From the NCBI RefSeq assembly GCF_024281235.1, contig NZ_JAHWXY010000004.1:62001-126000 (forward strand): a stretch of 64,000 nucleotides of DNA, read 5' to 3'. Shown here piece after piece: positions 60,109 to 64,000 of this stretch; the stretch's first letter is position 1, and each line of letters starts with the position of its first letter. A program made the translations under genes and the position numbers. The notes beneath the pieces are model-generated. The model had not been told where the DNA came from. It did no database searches and saw nothing but the letters and a program-made list of their open reading frames with translations. Source of the DNA: Shinella daejeonensis. GTDB taxonomy: Bacteria; Pseudomonadota; Alphaproteobacteria; Rhizobiales; Rhizobiaceae.

Positions 60109-60810
60109 TCAAGTCCCGGCGGGAGGATGCGGCGAAAAGCCTTCCGGTTTCGGCCAGCCCCGGTCGAGGCGGAAGAGGACGTTCCGCCGGGCGAAGAGGA
60201 AGGCGATGGCGATCGCCGTCCAGAGCCCGAGGAGAAGGCCGGCGGCGACATCGCTTGGATAATGCGCGCCGACCACCACCCGGGAGACGCCGATCGCCAG
60301 CGCGCCGAGGACGAAGAGCGGGCGCAGGCGCGGCGCCAGCATGGCCAGCGCGCCGAACAGGGCGCCGACGGCGGCGGAATGGCCGGACGGAAAGCTGTGA
60401 TAAAGGTTGTCGGGCGTGAAAGGCGCCAGACTATAGGCGCCAAGTTCGGCAAAGAGTTCCGGCCGCGCCCGGCCGATCAGCAGCTTGGCGGCATGGACCA
60501 GCGCGCTGGTCGCGCCGATGGTCAGGAAGACATAGAGCGAGGCGCGGGCGATGGCCTGCATGGTCGCGGCGAACGGGCCGTTGCGGCCGATCCGATGGAG
60601 GCCCCAGGCGAGGAGAGCGACGGCCGCCGAAGCGCCGATCATCCAGCGGAAGGTGCCGAAATCGGTGATGGTCCGGTTGAAGGCGACGATGGCGTCGGGT
60701 AGCGCCTGCGCCCGCATGGAGAGTACCGGATCCAGCGGCGCCAGCGCGGGAATGAGAATGAGCGTGGCGGCGAAAAGCCAGAGCGGCGACGTGGCGAAGG
60801 GACGTTTCAT
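60109..60810 (-). CDS. PAP2-family membrane phosphatase
   Basis: Lipid or undecaprenyl-pyrophosphate phosphatase type protein, 233 residues, about six helices. The three PAP2 motifs are present: KLLIGRARPE, FPSGHSA and SRVVVGAHYPSD. The active site would face the periplasm. The start MKRPFATSPLW at 60810 was chosen; 23 in-frame codons upstream include part of the leuB terminator region. The substrate is not predictable from sequence. Confidence 0.87.
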   Translation of the reverse strand: MKRPFATSPLWLFAATLILIPALAPLDPVLSMRAQALPDAIVAFNRTITDFGTFRWMIGASAAVALLAWGLHRIGRNGPFAATMQAIARASLYVFLTIGATSALVHAAKLLIGRARPELFAELGAYSLAPFTPDNLYHSFPSGHSAAVGALFGALAMLAPRLRPLFVLGALAIGVSRVVVGAHYPSDVAAGLLLGLWTAIAIAFLFARRNVLFRLDRGWPKPEGFSPHPPAGT

Positions 60811-60875
60811 GGGGCCTTCCGGTTGGTGGAAGGCTTCATGGCCGGTCAATCGGCGCTTTTCAAGGGCGCGGAAAC

Positions 60876-60906
60876 GCAAAAAGCTCCCGGCCGGGGCCGG
60901 GAGCTT
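60876..60906 (-). terminator. Rho-independent terminator after leuB
   Basis: AAGCTCCCGGCC (60881-60892) pairs with GGCCGGGAGCTT (60895-60906). Read on the minus strand it is followed by five T (60878-60882 region), 18 bp after the leuB stop. Confidence 0.85.
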
Positions 60907-60924
60907 GCGAAGGGAGGCGTTTCT

Positions 60925-62037
60925 TCAGGCCGAAAGTCGCCGGAAGGCGGCGAGAATCGCGTCGCCCATCTCGACGGTGCCGACCTGGCGGCAACCCTCG
61001 GCCATGATGTCGCCGGTGCGAATGCCGCCGTCGAGAACCTCGGCGATCGCCTTTTCCAGATTGTCGGCTTCCCGGACCAGGTTGAAGGAGTAACGCAGGC
61101 ACATGGCGAAGGAGGCGATCATGGCGATCGGATTGGCGATGCCCTTACCGGCGATATCCGGCGCCGAACCGTGCACCGGCTCGTAAAGCGCCTTGCGCTT
61201 GCCGGTCCTGGCGTCCGGGGCGCCGAGCGATGCCGAGGGCAGCATGCCGAGCGAGCCCGTCAGCATGGCGGCGACGTCGGAGAGCATGTCGCCGAACAGG
61301 TTGTCGGTGACGATGACGTCGAACTGTTTCGGCGCGCGCACGAGCTGCATGCCGCCGGCGTCGGCCAGCATGTGATCGAGCGCCACGTCGGAATAATTGC
61401 GCTTGTGCGTGTCGCTCACGACCTGGTGCCAGAGCACGCCGGACTTCATGACATTGCGCTTTTCCATCGAGCAGACGCGGTTGCCGCGGGTGCGCGCCAG
61501 TTCGAAGGCGACGCCGGCGATGCGCTCAATCTCGTAGGTATCGTAGACCTGCGTGTCGATGCCGCGCTTCTGGCCGTTGCCGAGGTCGACGATCTCCTTC
61601 GGTTCGCCGAAGTAGACGCCGCCCGTCAGTTCGCGGACGATCAGGATATCGAGGCCCTCGACCAGTTCGGCCTTGAGCGACGAGGCGGCGGCGAGCGCCG
61701 GATAGCAGATCGCCGGACGCAGGTTCGCGAAAAGCTTCAGGTCCTTGCGCAGGCGCAGCAGGCCGGCTTCCGGGCGGACTTCATAGGGAACGTCGTCCCA
61801 TTTCGGACCGCCGACCGCGCCGAACAGCACGGCGTCGGCGGCGAGCGCCTTTTCCATGTCGCCTTCCGAGATCGCCGCGCCATGGGCGTCATAGGCCGAC
61901 CCGCCGACGAGGCCCTCGTCGGTCGTGAAGCCGGCATCGTGCTCGGCGTTCATATAGGCGATGATCTTGCGGACTTCCGCCATGGCTTCCGGGCCGATGC
62001 CGTCGCCTGGCAGGAGAAGAAGATTGCGGGTCGTCAT
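60925..62037 (-). CDS. leuB: 3-isopropylmalate dehydrogenase
   Basis: NAD-dependent oxidative decarboxylation of 3-isopropylmalate in leucine synthesis. The 370-residue protein has [11 protein letters not shown] at the N terminus, GAVGGPKWD, the substrate-contact [12 protein letters not shown] and the [14 protein letters not shown] adenine-binding signature. ATG 62037 has AAGGA seven bases upstream, but this sequence is base-paired in a predicted leader hairpin. It lies 203 bp after leuD on the same strand. Confidence 0.97.
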   Translation of the reverse strand: MTTRNLLLLPGDGIGPEAMAEVRKIIAYMNAEHDAGFTTDEGLVGGSAYDAHGAAISEGDMEKALAADAVLFGAVGGPKWDDVPYEVRPEAGLLRLRKDLKLFANLRPAICYPALAAASSLKAELVEGLDILIVRELTGGVYFGEPKEIVDLGNGQKRGIDTQVYDTYEIERIAGVAFELARTRGNRVCSMEKRNVMKSGVLWHQVVSDTHKRNYSDVALDHMLADAGGMQLVRAPKQFDVIVTDNLFGDMLSDVAAMLTGSLGMLPSASLGAPDARTGKRKALYEPVHGSAPDIAGKGIANPIAMIASFAMCLRYSFNLVREADNLEKAIAEVLDGGIRTGDIMAEGCRQVGTVEMGDAILAAFRRLSA

Positions 62038-62039
62038 GG

Positions 62040-62112
62040 GATTTTCCTTGATATACCGAAGGTCACGGAAGGGTTGCGGGCTTCTTAGCGCAACTTCCGT
62101 TCAAGGAAAATC
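62040..62112 (-). promoter_or_regulatory. Candidate structured leader RNA of leuB that sequesters the ribosome-binding site
   Basis: Read on the minus strand, 12 bases GATTTTCCTTGA (62112-62101) pair perfectly with TCAAGGAAAATC (62051-62040), which contains the leuB Shine-Dalgarno AAGGA. Inside, ACGGAAG-TTGCG pairs with CGCAA-cc-CTTCCGT (P2, 12 bp with a 2-nt bulge and 10-nt loop). ACC-TTC-GGT can form a small P3. The result is a three-way junction ending 2 bases before the ATG. It looks like a translation-controlling element; ligand or trigger unknown, and I know of no described family with this shape. Confidence 0.6.
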
Positions 62113-62240
62113 GCCGGAAAGAAAGATTTTTGCGCGGGCTTCACGCCCGCTCGATTTGCGCAAGGCGCCGCGACGTCCATCGCGACCGGCATTTACCGGC
62201 CGGATGGGCGTTCAGGCGATGATAGCGGCGCGGAGAAGGC

Positions 62241-62846
62241 TCAGGCCCAGGGGCGGGACGCCGCGGCCTGCTTTTCGAAACCGTCGATGGCGGAGACCTT
62301 TTCCAGCGTCAGGCCGATGTCGTCGATGCCGTTCAGCAGGCAGTGGCGGCGGAAGGCGTCGATCTCGAAGCCGATGCGGCCGCCGTCGGGGCCGGTGATT
62401 TCCTGGGCTTCCAGATCCACCGTCAGAACGGCATTGGAGCCGCGGTCGGCGTCGTCCATCAGCTTGTCCAGCTCTTCCTGGCTGACGACGATCGGCAGGA
62501 TGCCGTTCTTGAAACAGTTGTTGTAGAAGATGTCGGCGAAGCTCGTGGAGATGACGCAGCGGATGCCGAAATCGAGCAGCGCCCAGGGCGCGTGCTCGCG
62601 CGAGGAGCCGCAGCCGAAATTGTCGCCGGCGACGAGGATCGACGCGTTCTGGTAGGCAGGCTTGTTCAGCACGAAATCCGGATTCACGCTGCCGTCTTCA
62701 TTGTAGCGCGCCTCGGCGAAAAGACCCTTGCCGAGACCGGTGCGCTTGATGGTCTTGAGGTAATCCTTCGGAATGATCATGTCCGTGTCGACGTTGACGA
62801 CGGGAAGCGGCGCGGCGACGCCGGTCAGCCTGACAAATTTGTCCAT
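62241..62846 (-). CDS. leuD: 3-isopropylmalate dehydratase small subunit
   Basis: Swivel-domain partner of LeuC. The 201-residue protein has [16 protein letters not shown] near the N terminus and [15 protein letters not shown], the LeuD signature, then [16 protein letters not shown]. The start at 62846 (MDKFVRLTG) is standard; GGATATCC precedes it, and the ribosome-binding site is weak. It is upstream of leuB on the same strand, separated by 203 bp that contain the structured leader. Confidence 0.97.
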   Translation of the reverse strand: MDKFVRLTGVAAPLPVVNVDTDMIIPKDYLKTIKRTGLGKGLFAEARYNEDGSVNPDFVLNKPAYQNASILVAGDNFGCGSSREHAPWALLDFGIRCVISTSFADIFYNNCFKNGILPIVVSQEELDKLMDDADRGSNAVLTVDLEAQEITGPDGGRIGFEIDAFRRHCLLNGIDDIGLTLEKVSAIDGFEKQAAASRPWA

Positions 62847-62947
62847 GCGGATATCCTCGAAATCGGTAATGTCGGTTGATCCAAGCGTTTAGATCAGTTT
62901 CCGCGTGATTTGAAGGGGAAACTTCCCGGCAGCGGGCGGGCGGACGC

Positions 62948-62974
62948 AAAAAGCCGGGCGCGCGCTGCGCCCGG
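62948..62974 (-). terminator. Rho-independent terminator after the small membrane protein gene
   Basis: An 8-bp stem CCGGGCGC (62954-62961) / GCGCCCGG (62967-62974); on the minus strand it is followed by CTTTTT (A-tract 62948-62952). It isolates leuD from the gene upstream. Confidence 0.8.
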
Positions 62975-63003
62975 GCGGTGCCTGCCTGGCAGGGCGAGCC
63001 GGC

Positions 63004-63246
63004 TTAAAGGTCGATGATCGTTCCCCGGCCGTCGTTCCAGATGCGCGGTTCACGCTGTCCGGCGGCATGGCGACGGGCGGTGGCCCGAACGGGTTTCGGC
63101 TGGAGGCGTGCGGCAAGCATGCTGCCGATCACGACCACGGCGGCGATGCCCGCAAGGGCAAGGCCCAAGGAGGCCGCGAACAGGAGCGTCGCGCCGGCGA
63201 TCAACATGGTGAAAACGGTGAAGGCGATGGAACGGATACGCTGCAT
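63004..63246 (-). CDS. Small membrane protein of unknown function
   Basis: An 80-residue protein starting MQRIRSIAFTV with two adjacent hydrophobic helices (about residues 8-25 and 27-46), then a basic segment and a polar C terminus ending GTIIDL. I do not recognise a family. A Shine-Dalgarno-like AAAGGGCTCC precedes ATG 63246. It has its own terminator and diverges from the CitE-like gene. Confidence 0.6.
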   Translation of the reverse strand: MQRIRSIAFTVFTMLIAGATLLFAASLGLALAGIAAVVVIGSMLAARLQPKPVRATARRHAAGQREPRIWNDGRGTIIDL

Positions 63247-63351
63247 GGTGGAGCCCTTTCTCTGAAGAGCAATGTGGGGGGTGATTTTGTCCTTTGCAAG
63301 GCTCGATCGCAAAGCGCTTGCCGGCTGCGGCAAAGCACGGCAAAAGAGTGC

Positions 63352-64000
63352 ATGAACAGAACGTCCCGTCACCATCCGCTGCGTCTGCGCCGTTCGCTGC
63401 TGAGCGTTCCCGCCGGCAATGCGCGGGCGCTCGCCAAATCCGCCGGGCTCGACTGCGACGCGGTGATCTTCGATCTGGAGGATTCGGTGCTTCCGGAGAG
63501 GAAGGCCGAGGCGCGGGAAGCGCTTGCCGCCCATTTCTCCGCTCTCGACCGGTCGGGCGCGCGCGAGCACGTCATCCGCATCAACGCGCCTTCAGGGCCG
63601 GACGGGGCTGCCGATCTCGACCTGGCGCTCGCCTGCCGGCCGGATGCCGTGCTGCTGCCGAAAGTGTCGACGCCGCAAGAGGTGCTCGCCATCGCCGACT
63701 GGTTCAGCGAGGCCGGAACCGACGACGGGCCGCGACTGTGGGCGATGATCGAGACGGCGGCGGCGCTCCTCAATCTGGCGGCCATCGCCGAGGCCGGGCG
63801 CACCCGCGGCAGCCGGCTCGATTGTTTCGTCGTCGGCCTCAACGACCTGCGCAAGGAAACCGGGATCGCCGATATTCCCGGCCGTCCCTTCCTCGTCCCC
63901 CTTCTCCTTCAGGTTATCGTGGCGGCGCGGGCGTCCGGGCTCGACGTTATCGACAGCGTCTTCAATGATTTTTCCGACACGGACGGGCTGGAGGCGGAAT
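63352..64000 (+). CDS. HpcH/HpaI (CitE-like) CoA ester lyase, 5' part
   Basis: Aldolase-fold lyase acting on malyl-, citryl- or similar CoA esters. The first 216 codons are in the window and the gene continues beyond the right edge. It starts MNRTSRHHPLRLRRSLLSVP. Visible family blocks are CDAVIFDLEDSV with the metal-binding Glu/Asp region, VLLPKV, and WAMIETAAALLNL with the second metal Glu, followed by GLNDLRKE. Which CoA ester it cleaves cannot be told. Confidence 0.85.
   Translation, partial: MNRTSRHHPLRLRRSLLSVPAGNARALAKSAGLDCDAVIFDLEDSVLPERKAEAREALAAHFSALDRSGAREHVIRINAPSGPDGAADLDLALACRPDAVLLPKVSTPQEVLAIADWFSEAGTDDGPRLWAMIETAAALLNLAAIAEAGRTRGSRLDCFVVGLNDLRKETGIADIPGRPFLVPLLLQVIVAARASGLDVIDSVFNDFSDTDGLEAE

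Overview
This window is a chromosomal replication-origin region of an alphaproteobacterium of the order Hyphomicrobiales (Rhizobiales), most likely Rhizobiaceae or a close relative. The basis is the conserved gene order dnaQ-coaE-aroE-maf-ppsR / oriC / hemE-hemJ-rho-mnmE-mnmG-rsmG-parA-parB, high GC content, parS sequences of the TGTTTCACGTGAAACA type, and lineage-typical genes (TimA, TrcR/DUF1013, the roughly 1,590-residue NAD-glutamate dehydrogenase). The genus cannot be fixed from the sequence alone. No tRNA, rRNA, insertion sequence, prophage or CRISPR array was seen.

Layout. 1-6266: housekeeping genes left of the origin (mltA partial, timA, fxsA, secB, then the overlapping set dnaQ-coaE-aroE-maf, then ppsR). 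6267-6679: putative oriC, with degenerate DnaA boxes, an AT-rich tract with palindromes and GANTC sites. 6680-15539: hemE-hemJ, rho, mnmE-mnmG-rsmG, parA-parB. Five good parS-like sites lie at 4.8-20.8 kb and a weaker one at 50.5 kb. 15656-21588: holA-lptE-leuS (minus), yggS and trcR. 21826-26246: acetyl-CoA synthetase, a Tat-exported amidohydrolase and a translationally coupled outer-membrane barrel protein.

26266-41194 is an accessory sugar/polyol island of three transcription units. A minus operon carries a PfkB-kinase remnant, a ribitol-dehydrogenase-like SDR, a fructokinase-like ROK kinase, an inositol-monophosphatase-family enzyme, a Gfo/Idh/MocA oxidoreductase, a xylose-isomerase-like TIM-barrel protein and a second ROK kinase. 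A short minus unit carries a ketose 3-epimerase and a ROK repressor. A plus operon carries an ABC importer (binding protein, two permeases, ATPase), a DUF2160-like small membrane protein, a xylitol/sorbitol-type dehydrogenase and an L-xylulose-reductase-like SDR. One operator-like motif with fixed spacing occurs in front of all three units. The enzymes suggest import of a polyol or rare ketose, oxidation, C3 epimerisation and phosphorylation into central metabolism; allitol or D-allulose is one coherent candidate.

41483-64000 returns to housekeeping genes: leuC, a UMF1-type transporter, purH, a heparinase-II/III-family gene, rsmB, htpX, sdhAF4 (DUF1674), NAD-glutamate dehydrogenase, a PdxY-like kinase, carbonic anhydrase, an MltB-type transglycosylase, asd, a PAP2 phosphatase, leuB, leuD, a small membrane protein and a partial CitE-like lyase. 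Three copies of an intergenic repeat lie here, two of them supplying the stop codon of the adjacent gene. The most novel-looking element is the leuB leader (62040-62112, minus strand): it can fold into a three-way junction whose 12-bp closing stem sequesters the leuB Shine-Dalgarno sequence.
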